A stretch of DNA of 64,000 bases from NCBI RefSeq assembly GCF_001045435.1, contig NZ_LFNG01000007.1, forward strand, positions 1 to 64,000, given 5' to 3'. The position numbers and the translations under genes are program-made. The notes under the pieces are model-generated. The model saw nothing but the letters and a program-made list of their open reading frames with translations. It was not told the origin of the DNA and searched no databases. Origin of the DNA: Chryseobacterium koreense CCUG 49689. GTDB lineage: Bacteria; Bacteroidota; Bacteroidia; Flavobacteriales; Weeksellaceae. The first letter of the stretch is position 1. Each line of letters begins with the position of its first letter. This document shows positions 52,353-61,544 of this stretch, piece by piece.

Positions 52353-53888
52353 TCAACTCACCAAAATATCGCCGGTCATTACTTCTGGAACCGGAATTCC
52401 CATTACTTTCAAAATTGATGGTGCCACGTCGCCCAATTTTCCCGGTTTCAGATTCCAGGTTCGATCCTTATCCATCACAATCAAAGGAACCAGGTTTGTT
52501 GAGTGCTGCGTGTTCGGTGTTCCGTCCGGATTGATCATCACATCAGAATTTCCGTGGTCTGCAAGGATGAAGACGGCGTAACCATGTTCATAGGCGGCAG
52601 TTGCCACTTTTTGTATGCATTCATCGACCGTTTCTGCAGCCTTCACTGCCGCAGAAAAAACTCCGGTGTGTCCCACCATATCGGCATTTGCAAAGTTTAG
52701 ACAAATGAAGTCTGCAGTTTCGTTTTTGATTTCCGGAACTATCTTTTCGGTAATGTCATAAGCGGACATTTCCGGCTTGAAATCATAAGTCGGTACGTCT
52801 TTCGGACTTGGGCAAAGGATTCTTTTTTCGCCATTAAAAGGTTCTTCTCTCCCACCGGAAAAGAAAAAAGTCACATGCGGATACTTTTCTGTTTCTGCGA
52901 CACGGATTTGGGTTTTGCCATTTTTTTCTAATATTTCGCCCATCGTTTCCTGCAAAACTTCCTCATCAAAAACCACTTTCACATCTTTGAAATCTTTGTC
53001 ATAATTGGTCAATGTGACATAATAAAGATTCAAATGTTTCATTCCGTAATCCGGAAAATCTTGCTGAGAAAGGACCTGTGTAATTTCCCGTCCCCTGTCA
53101 GTTCTGAAATTAAAACAGAACACCACATCGCCATCTGCAATCTGGGCAACCGGAAGTTTGTTGGTGTTTGTACCGGTGCAGACAATGGGTTTCAAGAATT
53201 CGTCAGTAATTCCTTCATCATAATATTTTTGAATGGCGTGAACCGGTTCCATGGTTTCCTGTCCGATTCCGTGCACCATTGCATCATAAGCCAATCTCAC
53301 CCTTTCCCATCTTTTGTCGCGATCCATGGCGTAATATCTTCCAACCACTGTGGCCAACTTTCCGGTCGTGGATTTCATATGGTTAATTATTTGTTCAATA
53401 AATCGTTTCCCGGAGTGTGGATCGCAATCGCGCCCATCTGTAAATGCATGCACGAAAACGTTTTTGTTCAAACCGTATTCATGTGCTGCCGTCAAAAGCC
53501 CTTTTAAATGATTGATATGGGAATGAACTCCACCATCTGAAACCAATCCGATGAAGTGAACTTTTTTATTGTTTTCCAGTGCATATTGGAATGCTTCCGT
53601 GATGACATTTTCCTTGCCTAAAGTTGCATTTTCAACGGCCATATTGAGTTTTACCAGATTCTGATAAACCACTCTTCCTGCTCCCAAATTCATATGCCCC
53701 ACTTCGGAATTCCCCATTTGTCCGTCCGGCAATCCAACCGCAATTCCACTAGCTTCAAGCGTGGTGTGCGGAAATTTTTCATAACAAGAATCGATAAACG
53801 GTGTGTTTGCTTGCGCGATGGCTGAAACTTTTGGATCTTTTCCCAATCCCCATCCGTCGAGTATGGCTAAAATGGCTCTTTTTGACAT
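52353..53888 (-). CDS. gpmI: 2,3-bisphosphoglycerate-independent phosphoglycerate mutase
   Basis: GpmI interconverts 3- and 2-phosphoglycerate in glycolysis using two manganese ions. The 511-residue protein has the alkaline-phosphatase fold: ILDGWGLG (metal aspartate), MGNSEVGHMNLGAGR (phosphorylated serine), AFTDGRDCDPHSG, VVGRYYAMDRDKRWER, NFANADMVGHTG and ILADHGNSD with TQHSTNLVPLIV at the C-terminal metal site. All expected ligands are visible. Confidence 0.95.
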   Translation of the reverse strand: MSKRAILAILDGWGLGKDPKVSAIAQANTPFIDSCYEKFPHTTLEASGIAVGLPDGQMGNSEVGHMNLGAGRVVYQNLVKLNMAVENATLGKENVITEAFQYALENNKKVHFIGLVSDGGVHSHINHLKGLLTAAHEYGLNKNVFVHAFTDGRDCDPHSGKRFIEQIINHMKSTTGKLATVVGRYYAMDRDKRWERVRLAYDAMVHGIGQETMEPVHAIQKYYDEGITDEFLKPIVCTGTNTNKLPVAQIADGDVVFCFNFRTDRGREITQVLSQQDFPDYGMKHLNLYYVTLTNYDKDFKDVKVVFDEEVLQETMGEILEKNGKTQIRVAETEKYPHVTFFFSGGREEPFNGEKRILCPSPKDVPTYDFKPEMSAYDITEKIVPEIKNETADFICLNFANADMVGHTGVFSAAVKAAETVDECIQKVATAAYEHGYAVFILADHGNSDVMINPDGTPNTQHSTNLVPLIVMDKDRTWNLKPGKLGDVAPSILKVMGIPVPEVMTGDILVS

Positions 53889-54052
53889 TTTGATTTTTTT
53901 TATTAGACAACAAATTTAGTGATTTACGCTGGTTTTTGCCACTTAATTTGGGTTAATGATTTTTTAAGGAATACTAAAGTTTTTTAAAGTTTTAGACAGG
54001 TGATCGCTTCAATGCTATTTTTGAAGAAAAAAAAAAGAAAAATCGCCGGAAC

Positions 54053-54349
54053 ATGGAAAAGAAATCACCGCATATCCTCAATGCCTCATCTAATTTGCTG
54101 GGTTTTTGTTTACTCATCATCACCTCTTTGAAAATATCAAAAATCAGTGGCTCCACTTATGTGGATGACATTGCGGCTGTGGCGAGCCTATCACTTGTGG
54201 TGAGCTGTTTCCTGTCATTTTTAGCCATCAGGACGGAAAATGATGTTTTGGAAAAAAAATATGAAAAATATGGTGACTATCTCTTTCTGTTTGCGCTTGT
54301 CTGCATTTCCTGCACGGTCATTTTCGTAAGTTTGAATTTGATCAAATAG
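54053..54349 (+). CDS. Small membrane protein of unknown function
   Basis: This 98-residue protein has three membrane segments (LLGFCLLIITSLKI, DIAAVASLSLVVSCFLSFLA and YLFLFALVCISCTVIFVSLN). I recognise no named family. It lies 26 nt before the sirtuin gene and is probably co-transcribed with it. Confidence 0.6.
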   Translation: MEKKSPHILNASSNLLGFCLLIITSLKISKISGSTYVDDIAAVASLSLVVSCFLSFLAIRTENDVLEKKYEKYGDYLFLFALVCISCTVIFVSLNLIK

Positions 54350-54375
54350 ATTTGTATTTTTAGGAAAAATTTGAA

Positions 54376-55065
54376 ATGAAGAAAAAACTGGTAGTATTAT
54401 CTGGAGCCGGAATTTCTGCGGAGAGCGGTGTAAAAACTTTTCGTGATGCTGACGGACTTTGGGAAAACCACAGGATTGAAGATGTAGCCAGTCCCGAAGG
54501 TTTTCAGCGTAATCCAAAACTTGTCTTCGATTTCTATAATGAAAGACGCCGGCAACTTAAGAGCGTTTTTCCGAATAGGGCGCATGAAATTTTGGCGGAA
54601 TTGGAAGAGTATTTTGATGTAGAAATCATTACCCAAAACGTGGATGATCTGCATGAAAGAGCCGGCTCTACAAAGGTGACCCATCTGCACGGTGAGCTGA
54701 AAAAAGCAAGACCGGTAAACGCTGACAAAAAAGAAATTCCTTGGGAAGACGACCTGAATTTGGGAGATTTAAATCACGAAGGAATCCAACTTCGACCGCA
54801 TATTGTTTGGTTTGGCGAGATGGTTCCGAATATGGACAAGGCATTATCTATCGTGGAAAAAGCAGACTTTTTTTTGGTGATTGGCACTTCTCTTCAGGTT
54901 TATCCGGCGGCAAGTCTGATTCATTACGTCCCAAAAACTTGTGATGTTTTTGCGATTGATCCAAATCTGGAAAATAATTTCGTGAGGGAGGAAAACTTTC
55001 TCAAAACTTCTGCCATTGCGGGAATGCAAAGATTAAAGGAAATTCTCACGAGTAAAGCCCAATAA
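54376..55065 (+). CDS. Sirtuin-type NAD-dependent deacylase
   Basis: This 229-residue Sir2-family enzyme would remove acyl groups from protein lysines using NAD. It has LSGAGISAESGVKTFRDADG (NAD-binding), ITQNVDDLHERAG and THLHGEL (catalytic histidine), HIVWFGEMVP and LVIGTSLQVYPAASL. The four zinc-binding cysteines of typical sirtuins are absent; the only cysteine lies near the C-terminus (KTCDVF). Zinc-free sirtuins are known in bacteria, so it may still be active. Confidence 0.9.
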   Translation: MKKKLVVLSGAGISAESGVKTFRDADGLWENHRIEDVASPEGFQRNPKLVFDFYNERRRQLKSVFPNRAHEILAELEEYFDVEIITQNVDDLHERAGSTKVTHLHGELKKARPVNADKKEIPWEDDLNLGDLNHEGIQLRPHIVWFGEMVPNMDKALSIVEKADFFLVIGTSLQVYPAASLIHYVPKTCDVFAIDPNLENNFVREENFLKTSAIAGMQRLKEILTSKAQ

Positions 55066-55131
55066 ATGATTTTTTTTAGAAGAACAGGCAGGATGTGGAT
55101 TTGAAAACATTTCATTCCTAGAGGTCACAAC

Positions 55132-55159
55132 AAATCCGGTTCGTATTAACCGGATTTTT
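55132..55159 (+). terminator. Terminator after the sirtuin gene
   Basis: AAATCCGGTT (55132-55141) and AACCGGATTT (55148-55157) pair perfectly around six bases and lead into a T-rich stretch, 66 bases past the stop. Confidence 0.88.
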
Positions 55160-55242
55160 AATTTTCCATCATTTGTGTTTTGTTTTGTCTTGCAAAATTA
55201 GCAAACATTAAAGCAAAATAAAAGGGTGAAATCACCCATTTT

Positions 55243-55887
55243 TTACAACAAATTATGTTTGATGGCGTAGAGTACAATTCCAACTCTACTCTTCACGTGC
55301 AGCTTCACAAACACCGAATCACGATAACCATCTATCGTTCTTGGACTTACACACATTTGGTCTGCAATTTCTTTATAGGTCATTTCTGAACAGGCAAGCT
55401 TTATGAATTCTAATTCCTTATCCTTCACATCCTGCAACAGATCTGTTAATTCTTTGTCTTCAATTCTGATTTTCAATAAAGTTTCCGAAACGATATCTGT
55501 ATAGAATATCCCTTTCTCATGCACAATATTGATTGCGCTGAACAGCGTTTCGGGTGACATGTCTTTTAAAAGATAGCCTTTTGCCCCTGCTCTCAACATT
55601 TTAATTATGGTGTTTTCATTGTCCTCCATTGCGAGCGCAATTACTTTCAGGTGTGGGAATTCTTCGGAGAGAATACAGGTAGTTTCAATCCCGTTCTTGA
55701 TAGGCATATTTACGTCCATCAAAGCTACATCGGGCAATTCATCGCTAGACCTTAAATACTGTAAAAACTCTTCACCATTAAAACTTGTATTGATTACTTC
55801 AAAATTGGAATTAAAAGAAATCATGTTCTCCAGTGCTTTGGACACCAACTTATGATCATCTACAATAGCGATTTTTATCTTGTCCAT
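55243..55887 (-). CDS. NarL/LuxR-type response regulator
   Basis: This 214-residue regulator has a receiver domain with IAIVDDHKLVSKALENMI, the phosphoacceptor D58 in VALMDVNMPIKNG and a conserved lysine in AGAKGYLLKDMSPE. The C-terminal LuxR-type HTH reads EMTYKEIADQMCVSPRTIDG. It is the last gene of a four-gene operon and starts 3 nt after the kinase stop, which makes the two a likely pair. Its targets are unknown. Confidence 0.92.
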   Translation of the reverse strand: MDKIKIAIVDDHKLVSKALENMISFNSNFEVINTSFNGEEFLQYLRSSDELPDVALMDVNMPIKNGIETTCILSEEFPHLKVIALAMEDNENTIIKMLRAGAKGYLLKDMSPETLFSAINIVHEKGIFYTDIVSETLLKIRIEDKELTDLLQDVKDKELEFIKLACSEMTYKEIADQMCVSPRTIDGYRDSVFVKLHVKSRVGIVLYAIKHNLL

Positions 55888-55890
55888 CTG

Positions 55891-56661
55891 TTATTTATTA
55901 TAGATCAGTGTAACTTTCGTGCCTATATTTTCCAAAGAATTTATTTTGAGATCGGCGCGAATTAATTTTGCGCGATTCTCCATATTATTCATCCCAGTTC
56001 CACGAACGATTTCCTTCGTAATCATTCCTTTACCTTTATCTTCCACGATAATCCTGATCAGGTCTGACTCATTTTCAATTGCAATTCTCAGGACATTTGA
56101 TTTGGAGTGCTTGATCACATTGGTGATGCTTTCCTGCACAATGCGAAACAGAATTAATGCGTGATCCGAATCAATTTCAAAGTTAGCATTATTTATTTGA
56201 TAATCAACCTCTAGTAGATCCAGTCTTTTTATTCGTCGGATTTCCCTTTCAATAGAATCTACTAAGCCAAAATGTTCAATCTGGCCAGTGATAAAAACTT
56301 TTGAAAGATTTCTGATATCCTGAATACATTCGCCTACAAGCATGTTTATTTCCTTTGCAATTTGGACATTTTCCTTGCAGCCCGTCAAAGTGATTTTGCT
56401 GGTCATCAATCTGGCCACCGACAATTTTTGGCCCAAATCATCATGGAGCTCTTGCCCAATATAATTCAGGGTCTGCTCCTTGATTTCAATTTGGGAAACA
56501 GCTAACTCCTGTTCGAAGAGCGCATCTTTCTTTTGTTGCTGCAAAAGTAACTGGGATTTTTTCTTGATAAAAACACCATAAATCATCACCATCATCAAAA
56601 CCGTGAAGAGGATGATGAAGGTAGTTGATATGATAAGAAAATCGTTTGCAGAGAGATTCAT
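55891..56661 (-). CDS. Sensor histidine kinase (HisKA_3 type)
   Basis: This 256-residue kinase has one membrane segment (about 8-31) and almost no extracytoplasmic part. A coiled coil follows, then the HisKA_3 phosphoacceptor H73 in GQELHDDLGQKLSVARLM and an ATPase domain (IVQESITNVIKHSKS, RIIVEDKGKGM, GTGMNNMENRAKLI). With no sensing domain of its own, it may take its signal from the multi-pass membrane protein encoded upstream, whose stop it overlaps by 4 nt. Confidence 0.92.
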   Translation of the reverse strand: MNLSANDFLIISTTFIILFTVLMMVMIYGVFIKKKSQLLLQQQKKDALFEQELAVSQIEIKEQTLNYIGQELHDDLGQKLSVARLMTSKITLTGCKENVQIAKEINMLVGECIQDIRNLSKVFITGQIEHFGLVDSIEREIRRIKRLDLLEVDYQINNANFEIDSDHALILFRIVQESITNVIKHSKSNVLRIAIENESDLIRIIVEDKGKGMITKEIVRGTGMNNMENRAKLIRADLKINSLENIGTKVTLIYNK

Positions 56662-57323
56662 TTTTTAAGCCCGAATTTTGCGCTTGCAAAAAAGATTCCG
56701 GTGATCAAGATAGAATATCCAATAACATTCACCAAAAAAAGGATGATGAAAAACATATTGGCATTCATCATTTTATGTGAGGTGTTGCTCATGATCAGTA
56801 ATGGCATTACCCCCAAATAAATTTCCATCAAGCCTACACAAATCCAAATTGGGTAGTATCCACTCAAATTTAGGATGATATCCGAATTGAAGGTCTGCGA
56901 AATCACCAGATAAATACTGCCGCTAAGCAACACCACCTGAATAAAATAGCTGAAGAAAGGAAAATGAGTGAAGAAACTCTCTATAAAAATTGCGGACAAA
57001 ACATATTCCAAAAGAAACAATCCGATAAAGATTGAACTTATTACCCTAAGGGTCTTCACTTCCAGAATACTGTGGAAATAGATGAAAAACAACAGGAATA
57101 CGCCTAGATTTGTCCCAATTACATACACAGTGACCGTGTTACTGACATGGAAAAACCACCAACCTACACTGATCATAATTTCGATAAAAGTACCCAGTCC
57201 TATTGCCAATATGAAATAAATGATTTTCTTGCCTAATTTTTTCCTGTAAATGATTAACAAAATGAATGTCAATAACATTAGGCATGTGATCACCAGTGAC
57301 GCAATTTCTCGATTCCAATTCAT
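56658..57323 (-). CDS. Multi-pass membrane protein, probable sensor partner
   Basis: This 221-residue protein has six or seven membrane helices (IASLVITCLMLLTFILLIIY, IYFILAIGLGTFIEIMISVG, VYVIGTNLGVFLLFFIYFHS and more) with short loops. No named domain is recognised, but the topology recalls the 7TM membrane parts of bacterial signalling proteins. The gene overlaps the kinase start by 4 nt and starts 13 nt after the unknown 144-residue gene. Acting as the sensor for the kinase is an inference from this position. Confidence 0.6.
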   Translation of the reverse strand: MNWNREIASLVITCLMLLTFILLIIYRKKLGKKIIYFILAIGLGTFIEIMISVGWWFFHVSNTVTVYVIGTNLGVFLLFFIYFHSILEVKTLRVISSIFIGLFLLEYVLSAIFIESFFTHFPFFSYFIQVVLLSGSIYLVISQTFNSDIILNLSGYYPIWICVGLMEIYLGVMPLLIMSNTSHKMMNANMFFIILFLVNVIGYSILITGIFFASAKFGLKK

Positions 57324-57336
57324 ATATAGATCAATT

Positions 57337-57771
57337 TTAATTACATAAAGGTGGACAAATATGGCCGTAGTTCATATTTGGAATTTCGCCGGTAGCGTCT
57401 GCACCAAATGAATCGCGCCCGATTTCATCTGGAATGGCAGAATCTGCAGAAGGGCGATCCAAATCCACTGGCGAAAAGAAAATGGTTTGGTATCCCCTAT
57501 ATCTCGGGTCAAAGTTGGGCGAAACATAATCTTCGGGATATTTTCCCATGGAGACTCTAATTCCTTTATTTTTCACTCCCCGCTTTTCCATTTCCGCTTC
57601 GATAAGCAAAATATATTCCTTCAAGACATCTAATTCGTAAGTATATTCTTTTGAATCTGGTTGCCCCGCTGGTCGCTTACTATTAATTTCCGCGTAATTA
57701 CTTTGTTCATAATGATTCGCCAAAACCTTGCTCGATTCTGCACTGATCAGATGCTTGTCTAAATTGCTCAT
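57337..57771 (-). CDS. Unknown protein at head of signalling operon
   Basis: This 144-residue protein has no signal peptide or membrane segment. The middle is helical (EYTYELDVLKEYILLIEAEM), followed by GIRVSMGKYPEDYVSPNFDP and RYRGYQTIFFSPVD. The C-terminal 40 residues are low in hydrophobics and end in HICPPLCN, with both cysteines close to the end. I recognise no family. It is the first gene of the membrane protein/kinase/regulator operon, so it may be a product or partner of that signalling route. Confidence 0.6.
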   Translation of the reverse strand: MSNLDKHLISAESSKVLANHYEQSNYAEINSKRPAGQPDSKEYTYELDVLKEYILLIEAEMEKRGVKNKGIRVSMGKYPEDYVSPNFDPRYRGYQTIFFSPVDLDRPSADSAIPDEIGRDSFGADATGEIPNMNYGHICPPLCN

Positions 57772-57942
57772 GTTAATTTTTTTTTAACAAATATAATTTT
57801 TAAAATGATACAAACATCAGGTGAAAACACCCAAAAGTAATATCTTTGTAGAAATAACCACTTTGCCGGACATTTTCACTTAATTTGGATGGGATACATC
57901 CGCATTTCGTTCGAGCTCAGAAAGAACCCTATCCTCCTTCAT

Positions 57943-58614
57943 ATGGAAAACACTAAAGAAATAGAACAAAATTATCAACACCTCGTGGAGTCTTTACCGC
58001 AAAACGTGGAACTCGTTGCGGTTTCCAAAACACATCCGGTGGAAATGATCCGCGCGGTTTATGATTTGGGGCAAAAAGTTTTTGCCGAAAACAAAGTGCA
58101 GGAAATCGTCGAAAAATATCCCCTACTCCCAAAGGACATCCGGTGGGATTTGATTGGGCATCTTCAAAGGAATAAGGTAAAACATATTATAGACTTTATA
58201 GGCACCATTCAAAGCGTAGATTCGGAAAAACTACTGATGGAAATTGACAGACAGGCCAAAAATTGCAACCGAAAGGTAAACGTGCTGCTTCAAATCAAAA
58301 TTGCGGAAGAAGAATCCAAATACGGACTTGAACTTTATGAAGCCAAAGAAATTTTTGAAGACTGGCTTAATGGAAAATTTCCAAATATTGAAATTACAGG
58401 ATTGATGGGAATGGCTACCTTCACCGAAAACGAAACCCAAATCAGAAAAGAGTTTACGTACCTGAAACAAATCTTTGACCAGCTATCGCTAAAGAAGAAG
58501 CTCACAACTTTATCCATGGGAATGAGCGGCGATTATCAGCTCGCCATAGAATGCGGCGCAACTTCTGTAAGGATAGGTTCGGCAATATTTGGTCACAGAG
58601 CCTACAATTTATAA
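57943..58614 (+). CDS. YggS-family PLP homeostasis protein
   Basis: This 223-residue protein binds pyridoxal 5'-phosphate and helps keep its level balanced (PLPBP/YggS family). The PLP lysine lies in VELVAVSKTHPVEMI, followed by FAENKVQEIVEKYPLL, WDLIGHLQRNKVKH, GLMGMATFTEN, LSMGMSGDYQLAIECGATSV and RIGSAIFGHR, all family hallmarks. The ATG at 57943 (MENTKEIEQNYQHL) is chosen; an ATG 18 codons upstream would add a non-conserved tail. Confidence 0.92.
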   Translation: MENTKEIEQNYQHLVESLPQNVELVAVSKTHPVEMIRAVYDLGQKVFAENKVQEIVEKYPLLPKDIRWDLIGHLQRNKVKHIIDFIGTIQSVDSEKLLMEIDRQAKNCNRKVNVLLQIKIAEEESKYGLELYEAKEIFEDWLNGKFPNIEITGLMGMATFTENETQIRKEFTYLKQIFDQLSLKKKLTTLSMGMSGDYQLAIECGATSVRIGSAIFGHRAYNL

Positions 58615-58691
58615 TGAAATTTAGGTATAATTATTGATACATGCTTTGCGATTAATATTCCACCATTTACTAATTCTATAAAATCTATTTG

Positions 58692-59876
58692 ATGCAAAAA
58701 ATTTTGATTGTCGAAGATGAAAAAGCCATTTCGGGAGTTCTTGTCAGTATTCTTTCAGACGAACTCTCCAACTACGAATTCATTGTCGCCGAAGATGGTT
58801 TGGAGGCTTATAAACTCTTGGAAAAAGAAGATTTCGCATTGGTAATTTCAGATATTAAGATGCCGAAACTTTCCGGCGCCGAACTCTTGAAACAGGCACT
58901 TCAGCTAAAACCGGACACTACTTTCGTGATGATTTCAGGACACGCAGACATCGACACTGCGGTGGATTGCCTTAAAAATGGAGCTTATGACTTTATCTCT
59001 AAACCGATCGATATCAACCGTTTGATTACCAGTGTGAGAAACGCGTTAGACAAAGGTAGTCTTCAGAAAACCAATCAGCATTTAAAAAGTGAGAATACGA
59101 CTTTAAAAAAGAAAGTCAACAAAAAATACCAAATGATCGGCGAGTCGGCAGCTCTGAAAAAAATTCAGGAAATGATCGAAAAAGTAGCACCATCTGATGC
59201 CAGAGTTTTGATTACCGGTCCAAACGGAGCAGGCAAAGAATTGGTGGCACACGCCATCCATGCGCAAAGCGACCGCAGCAAAGGTCCGATGATTGAAGTC
59301 AACTGCGCCGCAATTCCTTCAGAACTAATTGAATCCGAATTATTTGGACACGTGAAAGGAAGTTTTACCGGTGCGATCAAAGATAAACAGGGAAAATTTG
59401 AATTGGCCAATAACGGCACCATTTTTCTGGATGAAATCGGCGACATGTCACTGATTGCCCAAGCAAAAGTTCTCCGCGCACTTCAGGAAAGCAAGGTTTC
59501 ACCAGTTGGAAGTGACAAAGAAATTAAGGTAGATGTTCGTGTCTTGGCAGCAACAAACAAGGATATGGCGAAAGAAATCCAAGCTGGAAAATTCCGCGAA
59601 GACCTTTACCACAGGCTTTCTGTGATTGAAATTTACGTTCCGCCACTGGATGAACGAAAAGAAGACATTAAAATGCTGATCGACCATTTCGCGAAAACCA
59701 TTGCCGACGAACATGGAACAGCGCCAAAACAGTTTGACGACAAAGCAGTAAAAGCGCTTGAAGATTTTAGCTGGACCGGAAATATCCGCGAACTTAGAAA
59801 TGTGGTGGAGCGGTTGGTCATCTTGGGCGCAAATCCGGTAACTGCGGAAGATGTTGCAAGTTTCGTGAGAAAATAA
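58692..59876 (+). CDS. Sigma-54 activator-type response regulator without HTH
   Basis: This 394-residue protein has a receiver domain (ILIVEDEKAISGVLVS, D54 in LVISDIKMPKLSG, TFVMISGHAD) and a sigma-54 AAA+ domain with LITGPNGAGKELVAHAIH (Walker A, in place of the usual GESGTGKE), IESELFGHVKGSFTGAIKDK (GSFTGA instead of GAFTGA), GTIFLDEIGDM (Walker B) and FSWTGNIRELRNVVERLVI. It ends at VTAEDVASFVRK, where an HTH domain would normally follow. It may act without DNA binding or through another protein. A terminator follows. Confidence 0.9.
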   Translation: MQKILIVEDEKAISGVLVSILSDELSNYEFIVAEDGLEAYKLLEKEDFALVISDIKMPKLSGAELLKQALQLKPDTTFVMISGHADIDTAVDCLKNGAYDFISKPIDINRLITSVRNALDKGSLQKTNQHLKSENTTLKKKVNKKYQMIGESAALKKIQEMIEKVAPSDARVLITGPNGAGKELVAHAIHAQSDRSKGPMIEVNCAAIPSELIESELFGHVKGSFTGAIKDKQGKFELANNGTIFLDEIGDMSLIAQAKVLRALQESKVSPVGSDKEIKVDVRVLAATNKDMAKEIQAGKFREDLYHRLSVIEIYVPPLDERKEDIKMLIDHFAKTIADEHGTAPKQFDDKAVKALEDFSWTGNIRELRNVVERLVILGANPVTAEDVASFVRK

Positions 59877-59906
59877 TTATCATTAAAATCAATAAACTAG
59901 GAAAAG

Positions 59907-59935
59907 TTTGCAGTATTTTTGCTGCAAATTTTTTT
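59907..59935 (+). terminator. Terminator after the sigma-54 activator gene
   Basis: TTTGCAG (59907-59913) and CTGCAAA (59922-59928) pair around an 8-base loop and are followed by seven T residues. Confidence 0.82.
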
Positions 59936-59945
59936 ATTTGAATTC

Positions 59946-61313
59946 ATGGCATTTCTAAACGCTCAATACACCAAATCCTGTTTAAAATTGGCACTTCCGG
60001 TAATGCTCACGCAAGTCGGGCAAGTTTCTGTCAACCTGTTCGATAATATCATCGTGGGGAAATTACTTGGTGCGCAGGCTTTAGCATCTGTTTCATTGGG
60101 AAACGCTGTGTTCTTCTCAATTTTCGTGTTTGCTTTGGGATTTTCCTTTGCGATTCCACCTTTGGTTTCTGAAGCACATTCGCAGCAAAAGCATGAAACC
60201 ATCAATGCTGTATTCCGTCATGGTTTTGTCATCAATCTTGGAATAGGATTATTGCTGATGCTGGTTCTTTATATGGCTCTTCCTCTGCTTTACCACATGG
60301 ATCAGCCAAAAGAAATAATACCCGATACCATTGGTTTTTTGGGAATCATGACCTTGAGTATTCTTCCGTTCATGGTTTTTCAGACCTTTCGTGAAGTTTC
60401 AGAAGGCCTTTCCTACACCATTGGTGTTACAAAAGCTACAATCATCGCCAATGTGATCAACGTGGTCTTAAATTACGTGTTCATCAAGGGAATGTTTGGG
60501 ATTGATCCCATGGGTGTTCGCGGCTCCGCTTTGGCAAGTTTGATCGCTAGAATTGTCATGATGGTTTTCCTGTATTTTGTATTGCTAAAGGAAGCAAAGA
60601 CCAGAAGATATCTAAAAGATTTTTCGCTTAAAATCTCTGAGTTCTCAAAATCGATGTTTGACAAAATGTTGAAACTTGGTTTTCCCACTGCTCTGCAAAT
60701 GTTTTTCGAAGTCACCGCTTTTGCCGGAGCTGCATTTATTTGCGGACTGGTTTCGTCTCGCGACATTGCATCTCACCAGATTGCGCTTTCCATGGCGTCT
60801 TTCACCTTTAACCTCTGCATCGGTTTCAGTGTGGCATCCACGGTGATGATCGGCCGAAAACTTGGCGAGCAAAATTATGTGGGACTTAAGGAAGTAGGAA
60901 TCAATAATCTGAAAATTGTACTGATATTTATGCTGTTTTGCGGTGCTTTGTTCATTTTCGGGCGACATATTTTGCCTACTTTCTTCACCAAAAAAGAAGA
61001 TGTTGACGTGATCGTCTTGGCATCAAAACTATTGATCATTGCGGCTCTCTTTCAGCTTTCAGATGGAATCCAGGTGGTCACTTTGGGCAGCCTCCGTGGA
61101 ATCCAAGACGTGAAAATCCCTTCTATCATCACCTTTGTCGCATATTGGCTGATATCGATTCCTTTAGGTTATTTTCTGACCGTACCTTTGAAAATGGGGG
61201 CTTTCGGGATGTGGATTGCACTTGGATTGGGATTGACGGTTTCGGCCATTTTGCTAGTTAACCGATTCCTGAAACTTTCTCAAAAGAAAATTGAAATTGC
61301 AGACCGGATTTAA
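59946..61313 (+). CDS. MATE family efflux transporter
   Basis: This 455-residue transporter has 12 predicted membrane helices and belongs to the MATE family (NorM/DinF type), which exports drugs or other organic compounds using H+ or Na+ gradients. Landmarks are CLKLALPVMLTQVGQVSVNL, FDNIIVGKLLGAQALASVSL and GMFGIDPMGVRGSALASLIA. I chose the ATG at 59946 (MAFLNAQYTK), because translation from further upstream would run through the preceding terminator. Confidence 0.9.
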   Translation: MAFLNAQYTKSCLKLALPVMLTQVGQVSVNLFDNIIVGKLLGAQALASVSLGNAVFFSIFVFALGFSFAIPPLVSEAHSQQKHETINAVFRHGFVINLGIGLLLMLVLYMALPLLYHMDQPKEIIPDTIGFLGIMTLSILPFMVFQTFREVSEGLSYTIGVTKATIIANVINVVLNYVFIKGMFGIDPMGVRGSALASLIARIVMMVFLYFVLLKEAKTRRYLKDFSLKISEFSKSMFDKMLKLGFPTALQMFFEVTAFAGAAFICGLVSSRDIASHQIALSMASFTFNLCIGFSVASTVMIGRKLGEQNYVGLKEVGINNLKIVLIFMLFCGALFIFGRHILPTFFTKKEDVDVIVLASKLLIIAALFQLSDGIQVVTLGSLRGIQDVKIPSIITFVAYWLISIPLGYFLTVPLKMGAFGMWIALGLGLTVSAILLVNRFLKLSQKKIEIADRI

Positions 61314-61495
61314 ATACATTAGAATTGAAGCTGGTCAATCTTTAAAAAAAAGATTTAAGCATTGCTAAAGTGCGAACTGCACTATAAAATTCCTTTCCTG
61401 AAGATTAATTGACAAAGTAGTAGAAAGTTCTCTTTAGCCAATCATATAGCCCTCAGATTGCTTTTAGGAGCATGCCTACTTTTATTATAACTAAA

Positions 61496-61523
61496 AATCC
61501 CTGAAAGAAAACTTTCAGGGATT
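61496..61523 (-). terminator. Terminator after the RND transporter gene
   Basis: AATCCCTGAAAG and CTTTCAGGGATT form a 12-bp perfect stem around AAAA. On the minus strand it is followed by TTTTTAG. It lies 22 bases past the stop. The gap from 61314 shows nothing else. Confidence 0.85.
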
Positions 61524-61544
61524 TATTAAATTAAAATTTCTAAT

